Assembly: GCF_003051055.1 (NCBI RefSeq)
Contig: NZ_QAON01000006.1
Span: 124,001 to 188,000, forward strand
Reading direction: 5' to 3'
Origin: Agitococcus lubricus
GTDB lineage: Bacteria; Pseudomonadota; Gammaproteobacteria; Pseudomonadales; Moraxellaceae
DNA: 64,000 bases
Part shown: positions 1-12,900 of the stretch, piece after piece
How positions within the stretch are numbered: position 1 is the first letter of the stretch
Layout: every line of letters begins with the position of its first letter
Program-made: the position numbers and the translations under genes
The notes under the pieces: generated by a model
The model's database searches: none
What the model was told of the DNA's origin: nothing
Seen by the model: the letters and a program-made list of their open reading frames with translations, nothing else

Positions 1-776
1 GTCAGGCATGGCTGAATCATCCCAATATTCGTACTATCTGGCACTGTAAGGTGACTGAGCTTAAACGTGAGGGAGAAGATTGGCAAATTTATGATGAGCA
101 AGCGCATTGTCGAGCCACGAGTCCCGTTGTGATTGTGGCAAACGCCTTAGCCGCTGAACAGCTGTCTGTGTGTTCAGGCTTAACACTAACGCCTGTTCGT
201 GGCCAAATTGCCACTTTCTCTCCAACGACACCCGCACTGTCCGCGCTCAAGACAGTCTTATGTTATGGCGGCTACCTCACACCTGCGGTTAAACAACAAC
301 ATTGTATTGGTGCGTCTTTTTGGCCTAACAATGCTAACACTGAGGTCACTCAGGACGACCATCAACATAACTATGCGCTGTTAGCCAAGGTATTACCTAA
401 GACTGCACACGCTTTACCCCCTATGACGATATGGCAAGGGCGAGCAGCATTAAGAGCGCAAACCAACGACTATTTACCCTTAGTCGGGGCACTGGCTGAC
501 TATGACGATTTTATGCATCGCTTTGCGGGCTTAAAAGATGGCAAAAAAATCCTTCAAGCGCCAAAGTATCATACAGGCTTATACGTATCGCTGGGGCATG
601 GTTCTAAAGGATTTTGTTATGCCCCCTTAGCAGCAGAAATCATTGCTGCCCAACTCAATAACGAGCCACTGCCTGTCGCTAGACGCGTCTTACAGGCTTT
701 ATTCGCGCATCGTTTTTGGGTTAAACACATCAAACGGCAGCGTCATCATGACCAAAAAATTGCCCGCGTGGATTGA
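1..776 (+). CDS. mnmC: MnmC, C-terminal oxidoreductase part (5' end outside window)
   Basis: This is the 3' part of a gene that begins before the window; the frame is open from base 3 with no stop, so the GTG at 51 is internal and not a start. The visible part reads as the FAD-dependent oxidoreductase (DAO-like) half of MnmC, the bifunctional enzyme that finishes the methylaminomethyl modification of the wobble uridine (mnm5s2U34) in tRNA. Recognisable blocks are the NHPN-like stretch at the edge, a VVIVANALAA segment, TPVRGQ, and the C-terminal GHGSKGF signature followed by a PLAAEIIAAQL helix, typical of the end of the FAD domain. The methyltransferase half must lie upstream. The stop overlaps the next gene by 29 bases, so the two are probably translated from one transcript. 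Confidence 0.88.
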   Translation, partial: QAWLNHPNIRTIWHCKVTELKREGEDWQIYDEQAHCRATSPVVIVANALAAEQLSVCSGLTLTPVRGQIATFSPTTPALSALKTVLCYGGYLTPAVKQQHCIGASFWPNNANTEVTQDDHQHNYALLAKVLPKTAHALPPMTIWQGRAALRAQTNDYLPLVGALADYDDFMHRFAGLKDGKKILQAPKYHTGLYVSLGHGSKGFCYAPLAAEIIAAQLNNEPLPVARRVLQALFAHRFWVKHIKRQRHHDQKIARVD

Positions 777-1413
777 AATTGGCGCTTTTGTACTAGCGTT
801 TGTAGCTGGCATTATTAATGTCGTTGGTTTATTGGGCTTTCATCATCAGTCCGTTTCGCATTTAACGGGCAGTGCCTCCTTATTAAGCCTTAAAGTGGTA
901 CAAGGTGAATGGGATATTACGCTGCATCTTTTAGGAGTGTTATTCAGCTTCTTTTTAGGAGCAATGCTGGCAGGCGTAATTATTCAAAATGCGACGCTCC
1001 GTTTAGGCAAGCGTTACGGTATCGCGTTAATGCTAGAAAGCCTGATGTTGTGGATAGCACTGCAATGCTTAATAGCAGGCTCGCATGGGGGAGATTTTTG
1101 GGCATCCGCAGCCTGTGGACTACAAAATGCGATGGTCAGCACGTATAGCGGTGCGATGATTCGTACCACACATATCACAGGCACAGTGACAGACTTGGGT
1201 AGTTACTTAGGACAACGCCTACGCGGTATTCCTGTCGAAGCTCGCCGATTTTGGCTGTATTTGTTATTGATTGCAGGATTTATGTGTGGTGGGCTGGTAG
1301 GCGCAGCCAGTTTTATGCGCTGGCATTACCACAGTTTATATATTCCAATTGCCACCACTGGTGTACTTTCTGCCTTATATTGGGGGTATTGGTATCACAC
1401 AAAGCGCCTTTAA
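748..1413 (+). CDS. DUF1275 (YoaK-type) membrane protein
   Basis: A 221-residue polytopic membrane protein of the DUF1275/YoaK family, whose substrate and function are unknown. The sequence shows about six hydrophobic segments (AFVLAFVAGIINVVGLLGF near the N-terminus, then LLGVLFSFFLGAMLAGVI and others) and the family hallmark HLTGS near residue 40 together with the GLQNAMVSTYSG and IRTTHITGTVTDLG motifs. I chose the ATG at 748 rather than the TTG at 643, because the homologous N-terminus starts with a short charged stretch (MTKKLPAW) just before the first helix. It overlaps the end of mnmC by 29 bases, suggesting translational coupling. Its stop overlaps that of the convergent DUF4124 gene by four bases. 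Confidence 0.85.
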   Translation: MTKKLPAWIEIGAFVLAFVAGIINVVGLLGFHHQSVSHLTGSASLLSLKVVQGEWDITLHLLGVLFSFFLGAMLAGVIIQNATLRLGKRYGIALMLESLMLWIALQCLIAGSHGGDFWASAACGLQNAMVSTYSGAMIRTTHITGTVTDLGSYLGQRLRGIPVEARRFWLYLLLIAGFMCGGLVGAASFMRWHYHSLYIPIATTGVLSALYWGYWYHTKRL

Positions 1414-1946
1414 TTCTCATCACGGTTGACACGATAACTCACTCGCTCTTGGCAGCGTGTCAAGGCCGCAGCACGCTCTGCTTGGTAAACGGGCGTTTCA
1501 TCATATCCCTGATAACTCGTGTCATAGGCTAAATTTTTTAACATATCGTAAATAGCAGGTGACTGAGCCGCGATTTGCTCTAAATTACTGATACGCGACA
1601 AAATATAATTTTGTGCTGAATTACGCTTTCTGCGCGTATCGGAATAGCGGTCATAGCTATCGTAATACCCATTATTATAATAACGAGGCATGGGTTTATT
1701 AGCGGCAACTTCTTTGTCTTTGGCTTTTAGCACCAACTGACATAACTTGAGAATATCGTTGGCAGACATGGGTATCGTAATTTTGAATGAGGCATCACCG
1801 TGTTTGTCTTTAATGATAGTCGCGTTTTCGCCACAAGGTTGCTGACTAAACTCTTTTTTACCGTTACGTTCACAGGTATAAATATCGGCCGCCTGTGCTT
1901 GTGTACAAGCAAGCGTCAGCATCGTCAGACTCAATAGTGTTTTCAT
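1410..1946 (-). CDS. Secreted DUF4124-domain protein
   Basis: A 178-residue exported protein of unknown function. The N-terminus is a clear Sec signal peptide (hydrophobic core LLSLTMLTLACTQ, likely cleavage after AQA). The mature part begins ADIYTCERNGKKEFSQQPC, the pattern of DUF4124 domains, in which a short beta-hairpin ends in a paired cysteine. The middle is Tyr/Asn/Arg rich (YYNNGYYDSYDRYSDTRRKR) and probably unstructured; the C-terminal third looks helical. It stands alone on the minus strand, downstream of ligA but separated from it by about 100 bases. The gene ends in a tail-to-tail overlap of four bases with the DUF1275 gene. Confidence 0.7.
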   Translation of the reverse strand: MKTLLSLTMLTLACTQAQAADIYTCERNGKKEFSQQPCGENATIIKDKHGDASFKITIPMSANDILKLCQLVLKAKDKEVAANKPMPRYYNNGYYDSYDRYSDTRRKRNSAQNYILSRISNLEQIAAQSPAIYDMLKNLAYDTSYQGYDETPVYQAERAAALTRCQERVSYRVNRDEN

Positions 1947-2050
1947 TATTCCTTGACCTGCTCTTTTCTAAAAAGATAACACAATTATTAAATACCGCAT
2001 CTTGCTACCATCGTACTGTCAACTATTTATATAACGTAGTGCAACCACAT

Positions 2051-4372
<2,322 letters not shown>

Positions 4373-5218
4373 TTAGACCGCTTTGCTCATGAGTTTGTGA
4401 CGGGTAAACTCCACAACTTGCTCGCGATAATGCTCAATTAACTGACGATTTAATGGATTTTGATTTTGGTCTAACACTTGACCACAGAATTCGTGTGCTA
4501 AACGCTTTGCCGTGTCAATCATCATATCATAGGCTAAGTAAGGTTGTTGATTAGGCAAGGCCATAAATAAGGTCACTGCAGTGATGAATTCAGCACCCAT
4601 GGCTTCTAAATCGAAAGCACCGACTTCATCAACACGTGCCATACTAAACAAGACTTGGCCGTGACCATTTGGATGCTCATGGCGATGAAACATGCCCATT
4701 TCACCAAAACGCAAGCCATAATTAGAGACCGACTTTAATAAACGCTCGCCATCAAACGGTACACGCCCCGATGTCACATAGACAATAATATAATCTTGTG
4801 CTTCAACGACTTTGCTTTGTGAAGCAGACATGGCAAGCGTATCAACGAAATCATCATCGACGCTGATTGTTTCATCGGCAACGATATCCACTTTGTCTTC
4901 TTTGCTGGCGCTAATGTTGACGACATTGCTTGTGGTAACAGGCTCTTCGATGGCTTGCGCAGTAAAACGCACAGTCTCCATTTCTTCGTTAGCCGCAAAA
5001 TGCTCGGAAGCATCGTTAGCACTAAAACTAGGTTCTACAGCCACTTGTGGCAAATGACGACGTTGTGCACGTGGTACTACAGGCATACCGTTTACGCTTG
5101 CATAGTCATCTGCTGCCAGTTCGCTACTATCTTGTTGTTTGGCTTGATACATATCGCGTAGTACTTTTGCCAATACGATGAGGGCAACCGCAACTGCACC
5201 CCAAATCATTGTTTCCAT
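4373..5218 (-). CDS. zipA: Cell division protein ZipA
   Basis: A 281-residue ZipA, the inner-membrane protein that tethers FtsZ to the membrane at the division site. It has a single N-terminal membrane segment (MIWGAVAVALIVLAKVL), a charged and low-complexity linker rich in Glu, Ala, Val and Ser, and the C-terminal FtsZ-binding domain (DYIIVYVTSGRVPFDGERLLKSV through YLAYDMMIDTAKRLAHEF). The frame is open to a TTG at 5233 and there is an ATG at 5224, but the ATG at 5218 has GAGAG eight bases upstream and gives the expected very short N-terminus before the membrane helix. It lies 60 bases downstream of smc, the same neighbour order as in other gammaproteobacteria. Confidence 0.93.
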   Translation of the reverse strand: METMIWGAVAVALIVLAKVLRDMYQAKQQDSSELAADDYASVNGMPVVPRAQRRHLPQVAVEPSFSANDASEHFAANEEMETVRFTAQAIEEPVTTSNVVNISASKEDKVDIVADETISVDDDFVDTLAMSASQSKVVEAQDYIIVYVTSGRVPFDGERLLKSVSNYGLRFGEMGMFHRHEHPNGHGQVLFSMARVDEVGAFDLEAMGAEFITAVTLFMALPNQQPYLAYDMMIDTAKRLAHEFCGQVLDQNQNPLNRQLIEHYREQVVEFTRHKLMSKAV

Positions 5219-5280
5219 AATCATCACTCTCAATTTAGTTAAGTATATGAACTCAAACTATGTCATTAGCTAAGTTCTGC

Positions 5281-8200
5281 TTATGCAGCGGCTAAGGCCG
5301 CTGCTTGTTCTACATCGACTGACACCAAGCGCGAGACACCGGGTTCGTGCATGGTGACACCCATCAATTGTTTTGCCATCGACATCGCAATTTTATTATG
5401 CGTGATATAAATAAATTGTACCTGTTGTGCCATTTCTTCTACTAAGCGACAAAAGCGACTGACATTCGCATCATCTAATGGTGCATCCACTTCGTCTAAT
5501 AAACAAAATGGTGCAGGATTAAGTTGGAAAATAGCAAAAACTAGCGCTAATGCTGTGAGCGCCTTCTCACCACCAGATAATAAATGGATTGTCGCATTTT
5601 TTTTACCAGGTGGCCGTGCGGTAATACTCACTCCGCTCGTTAAAGTATCCTCTCCCACTAAATGTAAAGCGGCCATACCGCCACCAAACACTTTTGGAAA
5701 TAAATGCTGTAGGCCATCATTTACTTGATTAAACGTATCCATAAATAAGGTACGTGTTTCTTTATCAATATGTTTAATCGCCGTTTCTAATTTCGTCAGT
5801 GCTTCTTCTAAATCTTGCGCTTGATTATCTAAATAGATTTTACGCTCTGCCTGCTGTTGATATTCTTCAATAGCCGCCAAGTTAATCGCACCCAATCGGC
5901 CAATTTTGGTGGCCACACTGTCTAAACGCTGTTGTAAATCCGCTTCATTCAATGCCTGAGTGAAGCCATCTATCATTTCTGGCGTCGTATTTAACGCTTG
6001 TAACTGCTCGACGAGATGCTCTTGACGAGCAGAAACGCCCTGCCACGTTAAACGGTCTTGTTCTAAGCCCTGACGCAACGGCTCAATACTGGCATTCAGT
6101 TGCGCCCGTTGCTGCTCTAAGTGACGATATTCGCTCGCCAAGGCTTGTAACTGTACCTGTGATGCTTGTAGTGCCTCTTCAGCAACCAATTTTTCGGCCA
6201 GATAGTCTTCTAACAACAGGGTTAATTCGGCATTCGGCTCAGTCAAGGCCAAGAGAGAACTTGCCAAATCTTGCTGTTGTGTTGCCAAACTAGCCAAGTA
6301 GTGTTGTTGACGTTGTTGACTCTGTGCCAACGCTGCTTGTCGGGTATGCAAACCTTGTACCGTTAACGCCAACTGATGGCTTTGCTGACTCAATTGTTGT
6401 TGTGTTTGTCGTAATTGGACAAGTGACAATCGACTTTGTTCGCGCTCAGTTTGCAAGTGTTCATAGGCTGTTTGATAGTGTTGCAGTGACTCTAAATAGT
6501 CTTCTAGTTGCAAACGAGCCTCTGCCAGTAACTCTGTATCAATTGTTGTTTGTTGGGCTAATTCATCTAACTCACGGGCAATACGCTGAGCCTGTAGTTG
6601 TGTCTGTGTCAACTGTGCTTGCAGTTTGCCTAACTTCGCCTGTTGGACACCGCGTTCTTGTAGATGCTGTGACAATTGACGCTGCAACTGTAAACGTTGC
6701 TGCTCCCATTGTTGTTGCTGTTGCACAAGGTGTTGTTGCTGTTGCTGACAGACCACAATCTCATTTGCAATTTGCGTCAAACTCTGTTGTAACTGCGTTA
6801 AGCGTTGTTGCCGTGCCAAAACACTGTCTTGTTGTGCTGCATTCAGTACTTTTAACCAATGACGCCCTACCCAATAACCATCGGCACAAATAAAAGACTG
6901 ACCCACAGCTAATTGACTACGTGCAGCTAAGGCCTGTTGTACCGTACCTATATAACGAACATGGGTTAATAACTCATTCCCTATATGACTATCAACATAG
7001 GCTAATAAGGCATCTGGGGGATAATCGGCAGGTATCGATTGCCGCTCTAAGAGCATAACTGCAGGGCACGCGGTTAAATCAATGTGTGCTAAGTCATCAA
7101 CCAAAATAGCACTAATTGCCTCGCCTAATACTTTTTCTACCCATGGCTCAAAACCCGTTTTCACTTGCAGCACTTCCGCTAAACGCGGTTGTTGAGCCAA
7201 CTGTTGCTGTTCTAACCACTGTGCTTGTTGATGATTATCACGGCCTAAGGCGGCTTGTTGTAGCGCCAACAAAGCCGATTGTTCGCCCTGCGCTTGTTGC
7301 TGCTGACTTTGCAAATCATGTAAGTGTTGGTGTAAATGCTGTAATTGATTGGCCGTCGCGGTAAGTTGCTCGCTAATTTGTTCTTGCTGCACCTGTTCTT
7401 GATGCAAACAACTATCCAATTCTGCTAATAGAGTTTGCTGAATTGCCACCTCTTCCAGCAAATCATCGGTTGCAAACTGCCCCATTTCTTGCTGTAAGCG
7501 GTGTTGACGGTCTTTAGCACGCAACAGACCTTGCTCTAAGGTTTGTACTTTATTTTGCCACAACTGCACCTGTGTCGTGGTTTGCGCTGCCGACTGTTGC
7601 TTGGCCTCATAGTCTTGTTGTTGCGTCAGTAATTGCTGTTCAGCTTGTTCAACACGCCACAGTTGTTCGTCTAAGCGCGCTGCTAACTCGTCCTGCTGCG
7701 GCAATAGCTGAATTAACTGCTGAGCCAACTCAGCTAACTCGTATTCATCTTGTTCTGCCTCGGCTAAGGCTTGTTGCTGCCGTGCACTTAAAGAGGCTGC
7801 CTGCTGTTTCAACTGCTGACGACGCTGTTCATGGTGCTGTAACTGCTGTTCCGTTTGACTAATACTATTTTTAATACCAAATACACGGTTCTGGGCGGCG
7901 TGCACTGCCTGATGCGCGTTATCTTCTTGATGACGAGCTTGAGCAATAGCTGACTCAAAATGCTGTTGCGCATTTAAGGATTCTGCCAGTTGGCTGGCTT
8001 TAAGCTGAATTTGTTGTTGATAATGGGCAAGCTCTTGCTGCAACGATTGCCAGCGCCAGCCATATAACTGGATTTTGGTTTGGCGTTCTTCGTTTTTTAA
8101 CGCCCGATACTTTTCGGCGGCATCGGCTTGTTTTTGTAAATGGGCTAACTGACGGGCTAACTCATCACGAATATCATTTAATCGGGCAAGATTATCTCGG

Positions 8201-8760
8201 GTATTGTTAAGTCGCGTTTCTGTTTCTTTACGGCGTTCTTTATAACGCGAAATACCCGCTGCTTCTTCAATATAAACGCGTAACTCTTCAGGTCTGGCTT
8301 CGATTAAACGCGAAATCATCCCCTGCTCAATAATAGCGTATGAGCGCGGGCCTAAACCTGTCCCTAAAAAAATATCGGTAATATCTTTACGACGGCATCG
8401 GCTACCATTTAGAAAATAATCGGATTTCCCATCCCGATTTACTTGGCGACGTACACCGATTTCTTGGTATTTGGCATATTCTCCGCCCAAAGTACCATCG
8501 GTATTATCAAAAATCAGCTCAATACTGGCTTGTCCAACGGGTTTGCGACCACTTGAGCCATTAAAAATGACATCAGCCATCGACTCACCACGCAAATAGC
8601 GGGCAGACGACTCCCCCATTACCCAACGAACGGCGTCAATAATATTGGACTTACCACAACCATTTGGCCCCACAATCGCAGAGAGATTCTGTGGAAAAGG
8701 CACCGTTGTCGCATCCACAAATGACTTAAAGCCCGCCAGCTTAATACTTTTAAGGCGCAT
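5281..8760 (-). CDS. smc: Chromosome partition protein SMC
   Basis: A 1159-residue structural-maintenance-of-chromosomes ATPase that compacts and helps segregate the nucleoid. Walker A (GPNGCGKSN) is at residues 31-39, the ABC signature LSGGEK at about 1061-1066 and Walker B with the D-loop (LLDEVDAPLDD) at about 1087-1097. Two very long coiled-coil arms, strikingly rich in Gln and Leu, flank a hinge near residues 510-650 (GFEPWVEKVLGEAISAILVDD ... GYWVGRHWLKVL). This is a true SMC rather than a MukB. I saw no scpA or scpB partner in the window. The glutamine-rich arms give long open frames on the opposite strand, which are not genes. It is first in the smc-zipA-ligA set. Confidence 0.97.
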   Translation of the reverse strand: MRLKSIKLAGFKSFVDATTVPFPQNLSAIVGPNGCGKSNIIDAVRWVMGESSARYLRGESMADVIFNGSSGRKPVGQASIELIFDNTDGTLGGEYAKYQEIGVRRQVNRDGKSDYFLNGSRCRRKDITDIFLGTGLGPRSYAIIEQGMISRLIEARPEELRVYIEEAAGISRYKERRKETETRLNNTRDNLARLNDIRDELARQLAHLQKQADAAEKYRALKNEERQTKIQLYGWRWQSLQQELAHYQQQIQLKASQLAESLNAQQHFESAIAQARHQEDNAHQAVHAAQNRVFGIKNSISQTEQQLQHHEQRRQQLKQQAASLSARQQQALAEAEQDEYELAELAQQLIQLLPQQDELAARLDEQLWRVEQAEQQLLTQQQDYEAKQQSAAQTTTQVQLWQNKVQTLEQGLLRAKDRQHRLQQEMGQFATDDLLEEVAIQQTLLAELDSCLHQEQVQQEQISEQLTATANQLQHLHQHLHDLQSQQQQAQGEQSALLALQQAALGRDNHQQAQWLEQQQLAQQPRLAEVLQVKTGFEPWVEKVLGEAISAILVDDLAHIDLTACPAVMLLERQSIPADYPPDALLAYVDSHIGNELLTHVRYIGTVQQALAARSQLAVGQSFICADGYWVGRHWLKVLNAAQQDSVLARQQRLTQLQQSLTQIANEIVVCQQQQQHLVQQQQQWEQQRLQLQRQLSQHLQERGVQQAKLGKLQAQLTQTQLQAQRIARELDELAQQTTIDTELLAEARLQLEDYLESLQHYQTAYEHLQTEREQSRLSLVQLRQTQQQLSQQSHQLALTVQGLHTRQAALAQSQQRQQHYLASLATQQQDLASSLLALTEPNAELTLLLEDYLAEKLVAEEALQASQVQLQALASEYRHLEQQRAQLNASIEPLRQGLEQDRLTWQGVSARQEHLVEQLQALNTTPEMIDGFTQALNEADLQQRLDSVATKIGRLGAINLAAIEEYQQQAERKIYLDNQAQDLEEALTKLETAIKHIDKETRTLFMDTFNQVNDGLQHLFPKVFGGGMAALHLVGEDTLTSGVSITARPPGKKNATIHLLSGGEKALTALALVFAIFQLNPAPFCLLDEVDAPLDDANVSRFCRLVEEMAQQVQFIYITHNKIAMSMAKQLMGVTMHEPGVSRLVSVDVEQAAALAAA

Positions 8761-9151
8761 AATCGTCTAGTGTATGGAGATTTTAAGAGATGAGTCCTTA
8801 GCCTAGTTTGTCATATTTTTTTGGGAATTATATTTGCAAAAAATAGATATTATGCTTATACAAATAATAGCGGCATTGAGATACGCTAAGTGATTGATAG
8901 CAAAAACAAGTTCTAATTTTGGCAAAAATTCCTATATATACAAACACCAAAGTCCATTAGGATTTTTTTGAAATTCTATCGGAAAAAATAGACAGACTAG
9001 CGGCAAATTGCAACAAAATATTAATAAAAACCGACAAAATGCAGCTTTTTTATACATTTGTTTTGTCGTAGGCATTTTATTTCACGCTTTGCGCTTAAAC
9101 AAAATGCCTTTATCACCACAGAAAGGATATTTAATTGATATCCCTTCACTA
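8761..9151. other. smc upstream region, AT-rich
   Basis: About 390 AT-rich bases between smc and the GntR gene. The part next to smc should hold its promoter. Near the GntR end there is an imperfect inverted repeat, described as a separate feature. I see no coding potential and no RNA gene. Confidence 0.5.
9070..9109 (-). terminator. Hairpin downstream of the GntR gene
   Basis: Arms AGGCATTTTATTT (9070-9082) and AAACAAAATGCCT (9097-9109) match at 12 of 13 positions around a 14-base loop. Read on the minus strand it lies about 40 bases after the GntR stop, the place expected for its terminator, but no strong U-run follows. Confidence 0.45.
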
Positions 9152-9847
9152 TTAACGACGAGAGCGTTGCGCCCACGCTAATTCAATTTGTTTCATTCGC
9201 GCTAAAGAGTCGAGAACCAAATTACGCAAATGACGACAAAAATCATCAACCAACAAGGCAGCCTGTTCTCCTTTACGCATTAAAATAGCTTCCAAAATTC
9301 CCTTAAAAAACCCATGCGCTTCTTGTAATTCACGCTTATTGGTATGTAAAGCTAAATAATAACTTCGTTGCAACGCTGGCTGTAAATCTTCGAGCATTTC
9401 TTCAATATAGGGATTCATGGCAAAACGGTAAGCCATTCTAAAAAAAGAAAATGAGCCTTCATAAAAGCCCTCAATATCCCCTTCACGCGCTAATGCCTGC
9501 ATGTGTTCCACTAAAGAAGTAAAACTTTCTACATCACTTTGCCGCCAATTATCCGCAGCACGGCGGGCAATCAAGGTTAATAACAGGGTAATGACTTCAA
9601 ATAGACTTTTGATTTGTTGTGCCGACATTTCGGCGACCACCGCACCACGACGCGGATAAATATTGATTAAGTGGCGACGCTCTAAAATCAGCAAGGCTTC
9701 GCGGACAGAACCTCGACTGACATTAAGCTCTTTGGCGATTCTAAGCTCTTGAATACGCTCTCCTTCTACCAAATCGCCTGTCACAATTTGCCTGCCAACA
9801 TGACGAGCAATTTGCTCCGCTAGACTTTCTGCCGCTTTAAAGGTCAT
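9152..9847 (-). CDS. GntR-family transcriptional regulator (FCD type)
   Basis: A one-component regulator of about 231 residues. The N-terminal winged helix is complete (IVTGDLVEGERIQELRIAKELNVSRGSVREALLILERRHLI, with the family's SRGSVREAL recognition helix). An all-helical C-terminal ligand-binding domain follows, of the FCD/FadR-like kind (LIARRAADNW, MNPYIEEMLEDLQPALQ). The frame stays open to a TTG at 9940, but the ATG at 9847 (MTFKAAESLAEQIARHV) gives the usual short helix before the DNA-binding domain; an ATG at 9871 is also possible. The ligand is unknown. It is transcribed toward smc but is separated from it by a long non-coding stretch, so it is probably its own unit. Confidence 0.85.
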   Translation of the reverse strand: MTFKAAESLAEQIARHVGRQIVTGDLVEGERIQELRIAKELNVSRGSVREALLILERRHLINIYPRRGAVVAEMSAQQIKSLFEVITLLLTLIARRAADNWRQSDVESFTSLVEHMQALAREGDIEGFYEGSFSFFRMAYRFAMNPYIEEMLEDLQPALQRSYYLALHTNKRELQEAHGFFKGILEAILMRKGEQAALLVDDFCRHLRNLVLDSLARMKQIELAWAQRSRR

Positions 9848-9994
9848 AGCACACCCGTTGATAAAACCCATATCCGTTTTTTGTTCTGCACGCATGCTAA
9901 CATGGGCTACGAGCGCTGCATAGAATAAATTGTCAAACAATCAGACCTTTTATTGCCCTACGAGGCAAGGAAACAGACCAAGTAGTCCCCATAC

Positions 9995-12900
9995 TTAATG
10001 GGCACTGACATTAACTTTAGTAATCACATATTCTGAGATAGCGGCACTACTTTCAGGTTCTAACACAAAAACTTGTTGTTCGGGAATTTGGTGTTTTTCG
10101 ATTAAACTGGCTCTAATACTTCGCGCTCTATCTAAAGCCAATTGGCGTAAATCGCCTTCGCTGACCGCATAATGCTGTTTAATTTGTGTGGATAATGCCA
10201 ATAAATAGCTTTCCATCGCTAAACTTAGCTCTTGGCTCGTATTGGGTTTAAGATTTAAGACTTTTTGTTGCGTCAATGCCTCCACACCATAGAGTTCTTT
10301 ATACCAATTTTCTAATACCATTTGTTTATTTGGATTATTCTGTAGTTTCGTCGTCAATATCTGTTGAAACTTACTTTGTTGTATGGCTTGACTATCCAGT
10401 AGCGGGTCAAATGTCCCGCGAACTTCCACACTTAACTGGGGTCGTTTTAGCAAGGCTTGGCCAATTTGTTGAATTTTTTGTTGACTCTCTGTGGTTAACT
10501 GACTGCTATTGGCGGCAAAGGCTAGACTATCCATATCCTCTCCGCCACCAACCAAATTGGCGATAAAACGAAAAGGTGCTGTTGCCACTTTGGTTAATAC
10601 ATTAACAATGGCTTGCCAAACAATAGGACCAACCCTAAATTTGGGGTCATCTAAACTGCCTGTAATAGGAATATCTAAATCAATCACACCGTCACTGTCT
10701 TTAAGCAAGGCAATCGCTAAGCGTAGCGGTAGACTCACCGCATCAGGACTATCTACCTTTTCACCTAAGGTCAATTGATTTAAGACAATCTTATTGGTGG
10801 CATTTAACTGCCGCTCGTGAATTTTATAATTCAAATCTAAAGACAATTTGCCTTTATCAATACGATAACCTGCAAATTTAGCTGAATACGGCGTTAAAGT
10901 GGTTAGCTCTACATTTTGGAAAGAAACCAACATTGCTGTATTTTCATCGGGATTAAAGGGATTTAACGCGCCTTTAATAAACGCTTTACCATATTGGTCA
11001 ACGCGCCCTTGTAAATTAACACGGGCATGGCTACTGGCTTGGGTTGATATATCGCGAATATCTCCCGTTAATTGTTGAATACCTGTGGCAAATTGAGGCG
11101 TTAAAGATAAATCCGCAAATAACATCGCCCCATTACGGACATTCACTTGGGCAATCGTCATCGCTAAGGGCGCGGCGGTTGAGGATTTTTGAGTTGTATC
11201 GGGTGTATCGGCAATGACTTGCTGCAAATTGATGGTTTTATCAGGCGCAATAATCAAACGGGTAAAGGGCTGCTCAACATCAATACGTTTAATCGCCAAA
11301 CGTTGGGGGCTTAATTGCCAATCTAAACCTGCGATATTCAGACCTCGCCATGCCAAAAAACGCTGGTTGAGTTTCATATCATTAGCAGCAAACTGATTTA
11401 ACCCCACACTGCCCTTAAAACTTGCCTGTAAACTCTTGTCTTGCTGCACAGACAATTGCCCTTTCACACTTAATTGACCACTCTCCAACTTTAAGCGTGC
11501 CATATCCTGAACATACGGAGCAAAGGGGACTAAGGCCAGTTGTTTAATCTCCAGTTCGGTTTGAACCTTGAGTGGACTCTCCTGAAAGAGTCCTGACAAA
11601 CGAATATCTCCCCCAGACTTTAGGGTTAAACTACCTTCCCATTCATGGGGTCTAGCTAAGTCTAATTCGGGCTTAATGACTACCTGATGTATATGGACTT
11701 GGTTAGCAATGGCAGGCTGTTGCGTATCGTCTTTAATATTGAGTAATAGTTTATTGAGAGACAATTCCCCTAACGCATAACGCCATGTAGGGCTTGGCTG
11801 GGATGTAGATGTAGATGTAGATGTAGATGTAGATGTAGATGTAGATGCTATACGTTTTTCTAAGTCTGTGACAAAACGCTGCCAATTGAGCGTGCCATCT
11901 TGCCGACGCTCACATGCTATCTCTCCTCCCTCGATAACAATTGCACCCGTGTCAATATATTGTTTTTTGGGGTTAATTTTTAGACGTTGAATATAAAGTT
12001 GTGGTAAAGCTAATAAGGGTTTATCTTGACCAATCAACAGCTTATTGAGACTAATCGTTGCCAAACTGGCATTATCTTGTTCAGGCTGCCACTGTCCATC
12101 GGTCAATACAAGTTGTTCATAGGCCAAAGGTTGTGTTTGGTTTGAAGTATCTTGCACGTTAAAATCCGTCACCGATAAACGCGCAAAACGGCTATTGAGA
12201 TGTGGCCAATCACTTGCCAAGTTTTCAATCCTAAACGCATCAAAGGCAAGTGCAAAAGGACGTTTGCTATCTGTCAGATACCCCGCTTTTATCTCTACAT
12301 TGGCATTAGACACACGAAGCAAGGGTTGCTCATTTTTTTCTTCTAACTGATAAGAGAAATCTATACCTAACTCGCCTTTCTGTAAGACAAATGGCATCTC
12401 ATCTAACAAATTATTGACGGTTTTAGCTTGAATATGCTGCATGCTGACTTGCCCAGAAGACATCAATGGACTTAGGCCTATCACACCTTGCCACTTCAAC
12501 TTTTCACCTAGGCTAGTTTCTGCTTGTAATTGATAACTGCCTTTATCCCCTTTGAGCGAGCTTAAATTATAGAGGTCGAGGTTAATATCTTCTAGGGTTG
12601 CAACAAAGGGCTTAGAACGGCTATCGTCTTTAATATCCACGTGTGCTTGATGTAAATTAAACACCGCCAATTGCCACGGCAGAGGCTCAGTTTTGGGGTT
12701 GTCATCAGCAGGTATCAGTTGTAATAAATTTAATTTCCCTTGAGCGTTAATGTGAGCATTTACCACGGGTTTAATAATATCCAGCTCTTCAACATAAATA
12801 CGACGTTGCCATAGAGAGAGTAATAAACTTTGGTTTAGATAAATACTGTTAGCCGCTATTAACGGTTTATTTTGCGTGTCATAAATAGCGAGTCCATTGA

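Noticed and set aside
51-776. A complete 241-residue protein starting at the GTG at base 51
   Set aside because: The frame has no stop back to base 3 and the upstream codons match the MnmC family, so the gene is truncated by the window edge.
6324-7862. Several long antisense frames opposite smc
   Set aside because: They arise from the Gln/Leu-rich coiled-coil codons of smc; their proteins are low in information (Val, Ala and Thr runs) and unlike any family.
11802-11847. Short tandem units as a CRISPR array
   Set aside because: The unit is six bases without spacers and lies in a coding frame; no cas gene is present.
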